From: Bacteroidota bacterium
Lineage (GTDB): Bacteria > Bacteroidota > Bacteroidia > UBA7662 > JAIXUI01
Direction: 5' to 3'
Assembly: GCA_027484125.1 (NCBI GenBank)
Contig: JAIXUI010000009.1
Span: 1-64,000, forward strand
DNA: 64,000 nucleotides
Made by a program: the position numbers and the translations under genes. A model generated the notes under the pieces. That model saw only the letters and a program-made list of their open reading frames with translations. It was not told the DNA's origin and searched no databases. This document shows positions 18,908 through 27,703 of this stretch, piece after piece; position 1 is the stretch's first letter; the number at the start of each line of letters is the position of its first letter.

Positions 18908-19675
18908 TTAGAGCTGCAACATATCCGCAATCGCGGCTTTCTTGTGGTGGGCCGTCATATCGAATTGCACCGGAACTACGGTGGCAAATCCTTGCTTCAA
19001 AGCAGCATCGTCGGTATCCTCACTTTGATCCATCACAATAAACTCTCCCTTCATCCAGAAATAAGGGCGGCCATTAGGGTCTTTACGTTCATCAAAGTTC
19101 TCACTCCACTTACTGTGTGCTTGTCTGCAAACCTTCAATCCACGATACTCAGCTCGTTCTATTTTTGGAATGTTGACATTGAGCAGTAACTCGTGCTGCG
19201 GTTTTTTAAACCACGCCCCAACCACTTCCTTCACTACTTCTTTAGCCAGTGAAAAGTCAGCGTAAGGAGAATAATCGCACAATGAAAATCCTATGGAGGG
19301 AATGCCTTCAATAGCACCTTCAACAGCTGCTGACATGGTGCCGGAATAAATTACGTTGATAGAGGCGTTTGAACCGTGGTTAATGCCTGAAACGAGTAAA
19401 TCAGGCTTGCGGTGCAGAATTTTATCCACTGCCAGCTTGACACAGTCAACAGGTGTTCCACTGGTTTGCCAGGCTTTGTGTGAACCAAATAATCCTGTCA
19501 CTTCCTGAATCCTCAATGGAAAACCGATGGTTACGGCATGTCCCATTCCTGATTGTGCTTTATCTGGAGCAACTATGACGACATCGCCAAAGGATTCAAC
19601 GGCTTCAACAAGGTTGCGAATGCCAGACGCGGTAACACCGTCGTCATTGGTTACAAGTATGAGGGGTCTTGACAT
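18908..19675 (-). CDS. surE: 5'/3'-nucleotidase SurE
   Basis: Metal-dependent nucleoside monophosphatase of 255 residues. The N-terminal ILVTNDDGV holds the paired metal-binding Asp residues; APDKAQSGMGHA and VSGINHGSNA are the other active-site loops of the family. It is second in an operon after a radical SAM gene, separated by two bases. Confidence 0.93.
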   Translation of the reverse strand: MSRPLILVTNDDGVTASGIRNLVEAVESFGDVVIVAPDKAQSGMGHAVTIGFPLRIQEVTGLFGSHKAWQTSGTPVDCVKLAVDKILHRKPDLLVSGINHGSNASINVIYSGTMSAAVEGAIEGIPSIGFSLCDYSPYADFSLAKEVVKEVVGAWFKKPQHELLLNVNIPKIERAEYRGLKVCRQAHSKWSENFDERKDPNGRPYFWMKGEFIVMDQSEDTDDAALKQGFATVVPVQFDMTAHHKKAAIADMLQL

Positions 19676-19677
19676 GC

Positions 19678-20628
19678 TTAAAGAGGTTGAGGAATGGCAT
19701 ATTCAGCACCTTGGAAAATGCCGCGTTCTTTGAAGGCGCGTTCCAAGTGAAGTTGAATATCTCGTTTGCTTTTTTGCCAATGAGGAGCTAAATGATATTC
19801 TCGGTCTGAAATACCAAATAGTCTTTGAATGACTAAGTCAGGACGAAGTTTTGGGATAAACTCGCAGAGAAAATCGGTATAGCCTTCAAGTGTGAAAAGC
19901 GGGATGCTGTCAGGATCTCTTCGATAACGTACCCCCATTACAGAGCCCTTTACGATATATAAATGGTGTAGTTTCGCGAATCGAATGGGCAAACGGTTCA
20001 GTTCATCGGCTACAGCCAACATCATTTCATGCGTTTCACCCGGTAGTCCGAAGATGGTATGTACGCACAGGTCGAACTTTCGATTGTGGCATTTATCCAT
20101 CAAATCCAAAAATTCCTGATGGGTATGCCCTCGATTTAAAGACTGTAAACTGGTGTCGTACATGGATTCCATGCCAATTTCCAGGTCAATGGCCAGTTTA
20201 TCGGCGTATTCATCAAACATGGCTAGTTTTTCATCGTCGAGACAGTCGGCACGAGTACCAACGCTTAATCCTACCGTTTCAGAAGGATTGACAGCCAATG
20301 CTTCATCATAAAGTTTGCGAAGCGTATCAACGTCCGAGTATGTATTGGTATTAGGCTGAAAATAGACGATAAACTTCTCTGCACGATAAACCTTTCGGGC
20401 GCGTTCCATGGATTTTTCCACTTGTTCCCGGATAGTTTCATGTTGACGGGTCAGTGCTGGTGTAAAGGAGTCCACGTTGCAGTAGGTACAACCACCGAAA
20501 CCCTTGCTACCATCGCGGTTAGGGCAAGTAAAGCCGGCGTCAACGGTGACTTTGAAAACCTGTTGTCCGTCAAATTTCTGACGCAGCCAGCCGCCATAAT
20601 TGTTGTAATGTTTGTCTCCGGTTTTCAC
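19678..20628 (-). CDS. Radical SAM protein, YtqA/TIGR01212 type
   Basis: 316-residue radical SAM protein. The cluster motif CPNRDGSKGFGGCTYC has the wide first spacing characteristic of the YtqA/TIGR01212 group, and FIVYFQPNTNTYSD, GLSVGTRADCLDD, EIGMES and HTIFGLPGE follow in the usual barrel order. The exact substrate is uncertain; some relatives act in tRNA modification. The start is a GTG at 20628, five bases downstream of a TATCTTTG promoter element, so the mRNA appears leaderless. It is first in the operon with surE. Confidence 0.8.
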   Translation of the reverse strand: MKTGDKHYNNYGGWLRQKFDGQQVFKVTVDAGFTCPNRDGSKGFGGCTYCNVDSFTPALTRQHETIREQVEKSMERARKVYRAEKFIVYFQPNTNTYSDVDTLRKLYDEALAVNPSETVGLSVGTRADCLDDEKLAMFDEYADKLAIDLEIGMESMYDTSLQSLNRGHTHQEFLDLMDKCHNRKFDLCVHTIFGLPGETHEMMLAVADELNRLPIRFAKLHHLYIVKGSVMGVRYRRDPDSIPLFTLEGYTDFLCEFIPKLRPDLVIQRLFGISDREYHLAPHWQKSKRDIQLHLERAFKERGIFQGAEYAIPQPL

Positions 20629-20632
20629 GCGG

Positions 20633-20640
20633 CAAAGATA
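20633..20640 (-). promoter_or_regulatory. -7 element of the radical SAM-surE operon
   Basis: On the - strand TATCTTTG, a full TAnnTTTG match, ends four bases before the GTG start at 20628. Transcription should begin at or next to the start codon. Confidence 0.6.
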
Positions 20641-20662
20641 GGGTTGAGGGGCGAGGGTGATG

Positions 20663-21031
20663 CTACTGTTCCGACCATTGTTGGAGCAGAGCCTCTCTTT
20701 TCTTTTTAGTCATTCCTGCTACAACTTGCTTCCAGGAATGAATCAGCATGGTTTTTACCAAGCTGTCTGGAACACTACGGTCAAAATAAAGCGTATTCCA
20801 ATGGGTTTTATTCATGTGATAGCCAGGAAAAACGGCATCACTGTAGGTTTCCCGCCATTCAATGGCTTGTTCCGGTTCTGCCTTTAGGTTTACAGATTCC
20901 GGATTATTGAGGTCTATGATTGCGAAGATTTTCCCTGCTGTTTTGAAGCATAATGTGCATTCATCAAAAGGAAGGGTTTCTTCACATTCCGGGAAGGTTA
21001 GGCACCATTCCCGGAATGTTTCGATGTTCAT
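20663..21031 (-). CDS. MmcQ/YjbR family protein
   Basis: A 122-residue protein of the YjbR (CyaY-like fold) family, recognised from the lead ETFREWCLTFPECEETLPFDE, the central CFKTAGKIFAIIDL and the HMNKTHWNTLYFD segment. The biochemical role of the family is unclear; DNA binding has been suggested for relatives. Its start codon overlaps the stop of the upstream secreted protease gene by four bases (ATGA), so it is cotranscribed with two T9SS proteases, probably by chance of operon order. Confidence 0.78.
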   Translation of the reverse strand: MNIETFREWCLTFPECEETLPFDECTLCFKTAGKIFAIIDLNNPESVNLKAEPEQAIEWRETYSDAVFPGYHMNKTHWNTLYFDRSVPDSLVKTMLIHSWKQVVAGMTKKKREALLQQWSEQ

Positions 21032-22509
21032 CGAACGATAAATTTTTGTCGGGTTAAGCTTCCGTTTCTTTCTAACTGAATCAGATAAACGCCGCTTCTG
21101 AATCCTGCTAGTCCCACAGTTTGTGGGCCTTGATTAAGATTACCTGAAGTAACTACTTTTCCATCTGTCGCAAGGATGCGATAAAACACTTGTCCTTCCT
21201 CGCTCAGGTTAACATTCAACAATTCGTTGTTGGAGAGTACAGTTGGATAAACGCTTGCTCCAAAATCTTCGGGAGAAAGGATTGAAGCTCCTAACGGCAT
21301 TCCGGCACGGAAAGTTCGTATAGTATCAGTTCCACTGCATGTGTATCTCCAGTTAATGGGCCTTACTCTCCAGCGATAAGTAACACCTGGAAGCATTCTG
21401 TTAAGGTTGTAGAGGAAGGTGGTGTCTTGCAAAATGGTATCAACGAGAGGTAGGTTGAACATAGGAGAACGACTCACTTCCAGGATATAACGATCTGCTC
21501 CTTGTACGGCATTCCATTGGAAATAGGCAAAATTGGCCGGAATGGTATCTCCTTCAGCGGGAGAAATTTGAGAAACGCGGTTAAAGTTTGAATCAATGGC
21601 GGGGATTGTGGTTCTCCTCAAATAGGAACGACCGCTGTTAAAAGTTGCGCGCATGGCCATCATTTGCTGAGGAGAAAACCTATTGGCACAGACATCATTA
21701 GAATACGACATATACAAAGTAGCGTCGGGTCTGATGGTATCACCGTTTAAGTCAACGGTTACAACTTGAGGAACGTTACAATTCCAGCGGTCATCAATGT
21801 AATCGGAGGGGGTGTCGCAAAACCGGTCGCCTGCAGTTGCACAGTTTCGAGACCTGCGTGGTGCAGGTTCATTTGCGCTTCGTGTTACTAGTTCTGCATT
21901 AGTAGGATGAAGGGGATTGGATGCAGTTCGGTCAAATGGGTGAGGTAGGGAAAGGTAATGACCCATTTCATGAGCAAAAGTGGTATTACTCGGACCTGAA
22001 CATCCTGTTCCCATCATTATACCACCTCTTCTTGCACCAGATCCTGGGCCTGAATTGGGATAGAAGGCATAACCACAAAGGCCAATTGGCGCTAAATCAG
22101 AGAAATATACATTGACTACACTATCCAAATTGTATTGCGACATAACTCTACTTCCATCGGAATATCCTCCTAAAGGATTGTTTCCAGTTTGGAAAGGGAT
22201 ATAGTTGATTTCGGGTATCAGGTAGAAGAAGATTCCGGAGGGTTCATATTTTCTGTTCAGCTCACAAACTGCTGTCATTAAATAACTGAATGGCATGCAG
22301 TAATTGCTACTGTTCAAAAGAAAATGGGCCTTCATCGGTACCCGAATGACGGTGTCGTTTTCGGGATTAAAAGCAAGGTTGTTTAGGCCAAGCGATTCTA
22401 AAAAGGCGAAGTGTGCACTATCTGGGGCTGCGGTTCCACAACCACCTTGATTTTGGGCAAAAGTAGAGAGACTGGTAATTAAACCGAGTAAAGTCAGAAA
22501 CCTACGCAT
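21028..22509 (-). CDS. Secreted M43-type metalloprotease with T9SS tail (copy 2)
   Basis: 493 residues from the ATG giving MRRFLTLLGLIT; the track start is an upstream extension. After a signal peptide comes a pappalysin-like (M43) domain: zinc motif HEMGHYLSLPH, where Ser replaces the usual Gly of HExxHxxGxxH, and a Met-turn region TLYMSYSNDVCANRFSPQQ. A fibronectin-like domain (about 330-405) with YRWRVRPINW follows, and the last 80 residues look like a T9SS type A sorting domain ending GVYLIQLERNG and RQKFIVR. It should be secreted across the outer membrane. It begins one base after the stop of its paralogue. Confidence 0.83.
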   Translation of the reverse strand: MRRFLTLLGLITSLSTFAQNQGGCGTAAPDSAHFAFLESLGLNNLAFNPENDTVIRVPMKAHFLLNSSNYCMPFSYLMTAVCELNRKYEPSGIFFYLIPEINYIPFQTGNNPLGGYSDGSRVMSQYNLDSVVNVYFSDLAPIGLCGYAFYPNSGPGSGARRGGIMMGTGCSGPSNTTFAHEMGHYLSLPHPFDRTASNPLHPTNAELVTRSANEPAPRRSRNCATAGDRFCDTPSDYIDDRWNCNVPQVVTVDLNGDTIRPDATLYMSYSNDVCANRFSPQQMMAMRATFNSGRSYLRRTTIPAIDSNFNRVSQISPAEGDTIPANFAYFQWNAVQGADRYILEVSRSPMFNLPLVDTILQDTTFLYNLNRMLPGVTYRWRVRPINWRYTCSGTDTIRTFRAGMPLGASILSPEDFGASVYPTVLSNNELLNVNLSEEGQVFYRILATDGKVVTSGNLNQGPQTVGLAGFRSGVYLIQLERNGSLTRQKFIVR

Positions 22510-22510
22510 A

Positions 22511-24022
22511 CTAGCGAACAATGATTTTCTTATTCATGCTTCTGCCTTCTCTTGTAATTTGAACCAAGTACATGCCGCTGTTCATGCCATCTAAACTCAC
22601 GGTTCCTTCTTGGTCTGCAGGGTTAGAACTGAAAGATTTTACCAGTTTTCCGTGTAAATCGAGGATCGATAATTGAAATGACTGTGCGGATGGTTCTGTA
22701 AACCGAACTCTAATTGGAGCTCCTGCCTCAACAACTGAAGGGAAGAGTTCCACTTCATCAGCAGAAAGCTGAGAAGCTTGAACACCAAATGGAGCGCCCG
22801 AGCGGAAGGTCCAAGAGGCAGAAATTGGGGCGCAGGTATATTGCCAGTTAAACGCTTTTACTCTCCAACGATAGGTAGCATTAGGCACCATGCGGTTGGC
22901 AGTGTAAAGGAATTGGGTATCGGTGACAAAGGTGTCCACAATAGCATCAGAAAAATTGGCACTGCGGGCAATTTGAATGCAATAGTGCGTAGCACCAGGA
23001 ACAGATTGCCATTTAAAAAATGCGAAGTTGCTCACCACGTTAGTGTCATTTTGGACAGGCTGAATCATAGCGGGGGCAACTTTAACAGAATCAAGCGTTG
23101 GCATGGTGGGTTGCAATAAATAACCGCGAAGTCCAGGAATAGTAGCTCGCATTGCTGTTATCTGAGAGGGTGAGAATCGATTTTGGCAAAAGTCCAAGGA
23201 GTAGGACATATAAAGTGTTGGATCAGGCTGAAATTGATCTCCGTTGATGTCAAGTTGGGTAGGAACCGGACCCGCGCAATTCCATCTGGTCCCTATAAAA
23301 TCTGCGGGAGTGTCGCAAAAACGGTCTCCAGCTGTAGCACAATTTGCTCTTAATCGAGGAAGAACTTCATTGTTATTTCTGGTAACTCGTTCAGCAGTGG
23401 CTGCGTTGTCCGGGTCATTTTCTGTTTCATCGAAGGGATGTGGTAGGGATAAATAGTGTCCCATTTCATGGGCGAAGGTCGTATTTCCCGGACTGGAGCA
23501 ATTTCCGTTGGTCCCCATAACCATTCCTCCCTGCCGCATGGTACTTCCTGGGCCGCTTCCCGGGTAGGTGGCATAACCGCAAAGCCCCATCTGTCCTAAA
23601 TTGGTGAAATGGACATTTACCGCACGGTTGATGTTATTGTCTAACATCAATTGATTACCAGCTGCAAAGTTGGCCAAGGGATTATAAACCGGCATCCTAA
23701 TGATATTGATATTAGGTCGTAGGTAAAAGTATATGTTAGCTGGTTTATACTTGGCATTTAACTCGCATACCACATCAAGCAAATCCTTGTGAGAGAATGT
23801 TCTACCATTGATGTCGGTTACAAAGTGCGCCTTTATCGGCACTCTTATCAAGGTATCATTGGTTTCTATTCCCCAAACGTTTTGCTGAGCCATTAAATTT
23901 TCAATCCATTGAAGGTTCTGAGGGGGCGCAGGAGGAGTTCCACATCCTCCATCAAGTGCTTGTCCTTGCACACCTAATGTCATGCTCATCATGACCAGTA
24001 AAGAGCGTATAGTTTTTGTCAT
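22511..24022 (-). CDS. Secreted M43-type metalloprotease with T9SS tail (copy 1)
   Basis: 503 residues from the ATG at 24022 (MTKTIRSLLVMM); a GTG five codons earlier is possible. Layout matches its downstream paralogue: signal peptide, N-terminal GGCGTPP segment, zinc motif HEMGHYLSLPH with Ser in place of Gly, Met-turn TLYMSYSLDFCQNRFSPSQ, a fibronectin-like domain with YRWRVKAFNWQYTC, and a T9SS tail ending GMYLVQITREG and NKKIIVR. First gene of a three-gene operon. The two copies have diverged throughout, so they are an old tandem duplication. Confidence 0.83.
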   Translation of the reverse strand: MTKTIRSLLVMMSMTLGVQGQALDGGCGTPPAPPQNLQWIENLMAQQNVWGIETNDTLIRVPIKAHFVTDINGRTFSHKDLLDVVCELNAKYKPANIYFYLRPNINIIRMPVYNPLANFAAGNQLMLDNNINRAVNVHFTNLGQMGLCGYATYPGSGPGSTMRQGGMVMGTNGNCSSPGNTTFAHEMGHYLSLPHPFDETENDPDNAATAERVTRNNNEVLPRLRANCATAGDRFCDTPADFIGTRWNCAGPVPTQLDINGDQFQPDPTLYMSYSLDFCQNRFSPSQITAMRATIPGLRGYLLQPTMPTLDSVKVAPAMIQPVQNDTNVVSNFAFFKWQSVPGATHYCIQIARSANFSDAIVDTFVTDTQFLYTANRMVPNATYRWRVKAFNWQYTCAPISASWTFRSGAPFGVQASQLSADEVELFPSVVEAGAPIRVRFTEPSAQSFQLSILDLHGKLVKSFSSNPADQEGTVSLDGMNSGMYLVQITREGRSMNKKIIVR

Positions 24023-24045
24023 TGTTGTTCGATTCACCTGTTTAA

Positions 24046-24054
24046 CAAACCTAG
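24046..24054 (-). promoter_or_regulatory. -7 element of the protease operon
   Basis: On the - strand TAGGTTTG matches TAnnTTTG and lies about 24 bases before the ATG of the first protease gene. Position may be off by one base. Confidence 0.5.
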
Positions 24055-24126
24055 GGCTAAGAGGTTGAAAATAAAGCAGTTTTTAACTTAAAAGCAAGAA
24101 ATTTTGATTGTTATGAGCACGTCTGA

Positions 24127-24582
24127 CTATTGTCTGACAATTATCATGGGGGTTTCTAAGGTGTTGCTTTTGTTTCCGGCTCTATCTTTTATTTGTACAG
24201 TATATTTCAATGTATCAGTTGCAAGTCCAGGTCGGCAAAATGTATTGGGAATGTCTATTTCCACCTCACCTGATATGGATTTGTTGTTGCCTTCTGGTGT
24301 TACGTAAGGCATTCGGTAATCATATTGCAAGGGAGGGAAGGATGGTAAACCTTTGCGTACATCTAAAATTAAAACATCTTTACTGGTGTCTTGTTGGGTT
24401 AAGCCGATATCACCATCGCCATCTGTGAAGGTGAAAATGATTTTTATGGGCGTTACACCCTGCTTAACTTCATTGACGCTCAACGATTTAAATGTAATAA
24501 CAGGTGTAGGTGGGAAGGTCTTAAGCTTGATGCAACCAGTGGCAAAAATGAGTAAAGCGATTAATCCGAGTCCGAGGCGCAT
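24127..24582 (-). CDS. Small lipoprotein, Bacteroidota type
   Basis: 151 residues from the ATG at 24582 (MRLGLGLIALLIFATGC). The lipobox FATGC predicts a lipid-anchored protein in the cell envelope. The mature part contains an Ig-like edge with FTFTDGDGDIG, a possible calcium-type loop, and ends in a strand-rich IQIKDRAGNKSN segment (VQIKDRAGNKSN in full context). I do not recognise a named family. The track start (TTG at 24588) falls inside the promoter element, so the ATG two codons later is the real start. Confidence 0.65.
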   Translation of the reverse strand: MRLGLGLIALLIFATGCIKLKTFPPTPVITFKSLSVNEVKQGVTPIKIIFTFTDGDGDIGLTQQDTSKDVLILDVRKGLPSFPPLQYDYRMPYVTPEGNNKSISGEVEIDIPNTFCRPGLATDTLKYTVQIKDRAGNKSNTLETPMIIVRQ

Positions 24583-24585
24583 ATT

Positions 24586-24593
24586 CAAAAGTA
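24586..24593 (-). promoter_or_regulatory. -7 element of the lipoprotein gene, leaderless
   Basis: On the - strand TACTTTTG is followed by AAT and then the ATG at 24582, leaving three bases between element and start codon. Transcription would begin at the start codon itself. Confidence 0.6.
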
Positions 24594-24651
24594 CTTACTT
24601 TGCATCAATAACGGATTTTTGAGTCACAACGTTTGTTCGGCTTCTTTTTAC

Positions 24652-25572
24652 ATGTCAGATTGGTACACGCTTTATCAGCAACAAGCCACAGAGCTAGTGG
24701 TTTTCAGGGAATATCATCGTTTGTTAAAGCGCGACCCTGCCAAGGCAGAGCGTCCGGAGGATTGCTTATTTCTTCCGATACAGTTTTTTAAAACAGAACG
24801 CCTCTTATTGCCTGGATTAAAGGAGGAGAAAGTGTTTCTTAGTTCCGGAACCGGCTTTTCGGGAAGGTCTCAACATTATGTGGCATCGTTAGCTCATTAT
24901 CAACATGCCTTCGTCAGTTGTTTCAATGAGGCTTATGGAGATTATCGAAATTTTCGCTGGATTGCACTCTTGCCGTCTTATTTGGAAAATGGTGATTCTT
25001 CCTTAATCTATATGGTGGACCATTTTATTCGTGATGGTTTACCTGGAAGCGGTTATTGGTTGAAGGAAGATCATATTGCCTTAGCTCAATTGCTTAATGA
25101 GCAAGTTCCTACCATTTTGATAGGCGTCACTTTTGCACTTATCAGTACTCAATTAAGTCAAAGAAACCGCTCACATTTGATTGTGATGGAAACGGGTGGA
25201 ATGAAAGGACGCGGTGAAGAATTAACTCGTTCACAAGTTCATTCAATTATTCGCAGAAATTTTGGCTGTTCAGAAGTGCATTCTGAATACGGAATGACCG
25301 AGTTAATGTCTCAGGCCTATTCCAAGAAAGAAGGATTTTTTTATCCACCGGAATCATTGAAAGTGTTTATTCGCGATCCTCGTGATCCATTTACACTGTT
25401 ATCACAGGGGAAATTGGGCGCTATAAACCTGATTGATTTAAACAATCAACACTCTTGTGCCTTTATAGAAACTTCCGATTTAGGAAGAAAGCATCACGAT
25501 GGAAGCTTCGAAGTATTAGGCAGAATGGACCATGCCGAACTTCGAGGATGCAATTTACTTATCAATGGATGA
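24652..25572 (+). CDS. LuxE-like acyl-adenylating protein
   Basis: 306 residues from the ATG at 24652 (MSDWYTLY); the TTG 11 codons earlier is less likely. It resembles the LuxE/PaaK acyl-protein synthetase group: the glycine-rich ATP motif LSSGTGFSGRSQHY near 75, LIVMETGGMKGRGEE, the SEYGMTELMSQAY segment matching the YGxTE adenylation motif, and the C-terminal GRMDHAELRGCNLL hinge. It would activate a carboxylic acid as an acyl-AMP and probably pass it to a thiol. No luciferase or reductase partner is near. Single gene, terminated by a perfect hairpin. Confidence 0.7.
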   Translation: MSDWYTLYQQQATELVVFREYHRLLKRDPAKAERPEDCLFLPIQFFKTERLLLPGLKEEKVFLSSGTGFSGRSQHYVASLAHYQHAFVSCFNEAYGDYRNFRWIALLPSYLENGDSSLIYMVDHFIRDGLPGSGYWLKEDHIALAQLLNEQVPTILIGVTFALISTQLSQRNRSHLIVMETGGMKGRGEELTRSQVHSIIRRNFGCSEVHSEYGMTELMSQAYSKKEGFFYPPESLKVFIRDPRDPFTLLSQGKLGAINLIDLNNQHSCAFIETSDLGRKHHDGSFEVLGRMDHAELRGCNLLING

Positions 25573-25584
25573 GGTAGATTGAAA

Positions 25585-25617
25585 ATAAAAAAGGCCACCA
25601 ATTGGTGGCCTTTTTTG
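25585..25617. terminator. Bidirectional terminator between the LuxE-like gene and rpsA
   Basis: GGCCACCAATTGGTGGCC is a perfect palindrome with an A run on the left and TTTTTT on the right. It can serve both convergent genes, which end at 25572 and 25632. Confidence 0.9.
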
Positions 25618-25631
25618 TAAGGATGGAAGAA

Positions 25632-27506
25632 TTACTCTTCGTCTTTCTTAGTTTTTTCGTCAAGCTTCTTCATCGCTTCTTTTTGAGCTTTTTGCTCAGA
25701 AGCTAGAATTTGCTCTTTCAAGTCAGCGAGTACATCTAGTTCACCTAAAGTGGACTTCTCTGCACTTTCCTTCTTAGACTTGGTAGAAAGTTTTTTGAGG
25801 GTTTCTTCTGTGTTTTTAGACTCAGCTACCTTTTCAGCATCTTTCTTGTCTTTCCAAGTACGAGTATGGCTAACTACGATACGGCGGTTTTCTTTGCTGA
25901 ATTCGATGACCATGAAATCAACAATGTCTTCTGCTTTGAGGTTCTTGTTGTCTTCCATTTGGCTCTGCTTCTTCGGACAGAAAGCTTCAACACCATAAGG
26001 AAGTTGAATGATGCAACCTTTATCTTCTACCGCGGTAACAGTTCCTTGGTGCAAGGAGTTCTCCATGAAGATGGTTTCGAAAGTATCCCATGGGTTTTCT
26101 TCGAGTTGTTTATGGCCGAGGCTTAAGCGACGGTTTTCAGTATCGATCTCGAGAACAACCACTTCAATTTTCTCATCCTTCTTAATGAATTCAGATGGGT
26201 GATTGATTTTCTTAGTCCAGCTTAAGTCGGACACGTGCGCAAGACCATCAACTCCTTCGCCAAGTTCTACGAAAAGACCATAGTTGGTAAGGTTACGAAC
26301 GGTTCCGGTGTGACGTGAGCCCACTGGGAATCGCTCGATGATGTTGATCCATGGATCTGGAGTAAGTTGCTTGGTTCCGAGAGACATCTTGCGCTCTTCA
26401 CGATCGATGCCAAGGATAACCGCTTCAACTTCGTCACCAGGTTTGTGGAAATCGCTTGGGTTGCGTAAATGCTGGCTCCAAGACATTTCAGAAACGTGGA
26501 TCAAGCCTTCAACACCTGGAGCGATTTCGAGGAATGCACCGTAATCTGCAACTGTTACGATTTTTCCTTTTACTTTATCACCTACATTCAGACCTGAAGT
26601 CATAGAATCCCATGGATGAGCTTGAAGTTGCTTCATGCCGAGAGAGATACGGCTCTTCTTGTCGTCGAAATCAAGAACCACCACTTGAACTTTGTCGTCC
26701 AGTTTAAGAACGTCACTTGGGTGGCTGATACGACCCCAAGAAATATCAGTGATGTGGAGTAATCCATCAACACCGCCAAGGTCAATAAACACACCGAAGT
26801 CAGTCATGTTTTTGATGGTACCTTCTAGTACCTGACCACGCTCAAGTTTGGAGATAATATCCAGTTTTTGAGCTTCGAGATCGCTTTCAATAAGGATTTT
26901 GTGTGAAACAACCGCATTGCGAAGTGCATGGTTGATTTTCACAACTTTAAACTCCATCATGCGGCCTACATATTGGTCGTAGTCACGCACCTGCTTAACG
27001 TCGATTTGTGAACCAGGAAGGAAGGTTTCGATTCCTTCATAATCCACTACTAATCCACCTTTAGTACGAGATTTAACCCGACCTTGAATGATAAGGTCGT
27101 CGTTGTGTGCCTGAATGATTTTTTCCCAGGCTCCCAATAACTTGGCACTCTTACGAGAAAGTACTAACTGCCCGTTTTTATCTTCACGGCTAATAATTAA
27201 TACTTCTACTTCGTCTCCTAATTTCAAATCCGGAGTGTCACGGAATTCGCTAAGAGGTACCATTCCATCAGATTTGAATCCGATGTTCAACACTACATCA
27301 CGGTCAGTGATCCCTACTACAGTTCCAGAGATGATCTCGTTGGAAGTTGGTGAGGTCATGGTAGTGTCATACATAGCAGCCATCTGCTCGCGCTCTGCAG
27401 CACTGTAGATGTTGCCACGGCCAGTGTCATCCCAGTTAAAAGCACTGGGGTCGGGAGTTGCGAACTGAATCGCCTTACCTGAGTTTTTTTCGTTTTTTTC
27501 AGACAT
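25632..27506 (-). CDS. rpsA: 30S ribosomal protein S1
   Basis: 624-residue S1 with six successive S1/OB repeats, each recognisable by segments such as GVFIDLGGVDGLLHITDISWGR, GAFLEIAPGVEGLIHVSEMSW and GLFVELGEGVDGLAHVSDLSW, spaced about 85 residues. The tail is Lys/Glu-rich (KKDAEKVAESKNTEETLKK). It binds mRNA on the small subunit and supports initiation. An AAAGGAAA stretch precedes the ATG, rather strong for this phylum. A TACCTTTG promoter lies about 40 bases upstream. Single gene with a terminator shared with the convergent neighbour. Confidence 0.95.
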   Translation of the reverse strand: MSEKNEKNSGKAIQFATPDPSAFNWDDTGRGNIYSAAEREQMAAMYDTTMTSPTSNEIISGTVVGITDRDVVLNIGFKSDGMVPLSEFRDTPDLKLGDEVEVLIISREDKNGQLVLSRKSAKLLGAWEKIIQAHNDDLIIQGRVKSRTKGGLVVDYEGIETFLPGSQIDVKQVRDYDQYVGRMMEFKVVKINHALRNAVVSHKILIESDLEAQKLDIISKLERGQVLEGTIKNMTDFGVFIDLGGVDGLLHITDISWGRISHPSDVLKLDDKVQVVVLDFDDKKSRISLGMKQLQAHPWDSMTSGLNVGDKVKGKIVTVADYGAFLEIAPGVEGLIHVSEMSWSQHLRNPSDFHKPGDEVEAVILGIDREERKMSLGTKQLTPDPWINIIERFPVGSRHTGTVRNLTNYGLFVELGEGVDGLAHVSDLSWTKKINHPSEFIKKDEKIEVVVLEIDTENRRLSLGHKQLEENPWDTFETIFMENSLHQGTVTAVEDKGCIIQLPYGVEAFCPKKQSQMEDNKNLKAEDIVDFMVIEFSKENRRIVVSHTRTWKDKKDAEKVAESKNTEETLKKLSTKSKKESAEKSTLGELDVLADLKEQILASEQKAQKEAMKKLDEKTKKDEE

Positions 27507-27543
27507 TCATAAATTTCCTTTCTTACCCTTGTTCGGGCGGCTG

Positions 27544-27551
27544 CAAAGGTA
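27544..27551 (-). promoter_or_regulatory. Promoter of rpsA
   Basis: On the - strand TACCTTTG (full TAnnTTTG match) with GTTG 19 bases upstream at 27571-27574 as a -33 element (three of four bases of TTTG). The implied leader is about 34 bases. Confidence 0.6.
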
Positions 27552-27656
27552 AAGGAATTATTTTCAAATCCAACCTATTTGAAAATCATGGTTTTATAAG
27601 CTTTCTGAAGGAAGGATTAGCTGAAGCCTGCTATAAGTTTTAACCACGCTACAAAT

Positions 27657-27690
27657 AAAAAAAGCCCACTCTGAGGAGTAGGCTTTTATG
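27657..27690 (-). terminator. Terminator of the miaB-secG operon
   Basis: AGCCCACTC pairs with GAGTAGGCT around a short loop, with T runs on the - strand after it. It lies about 15 bases past the secG stop. Confidence 0.75.
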
Positions 27691-27703
27691 GTTGTTTTGG
27701 TGA

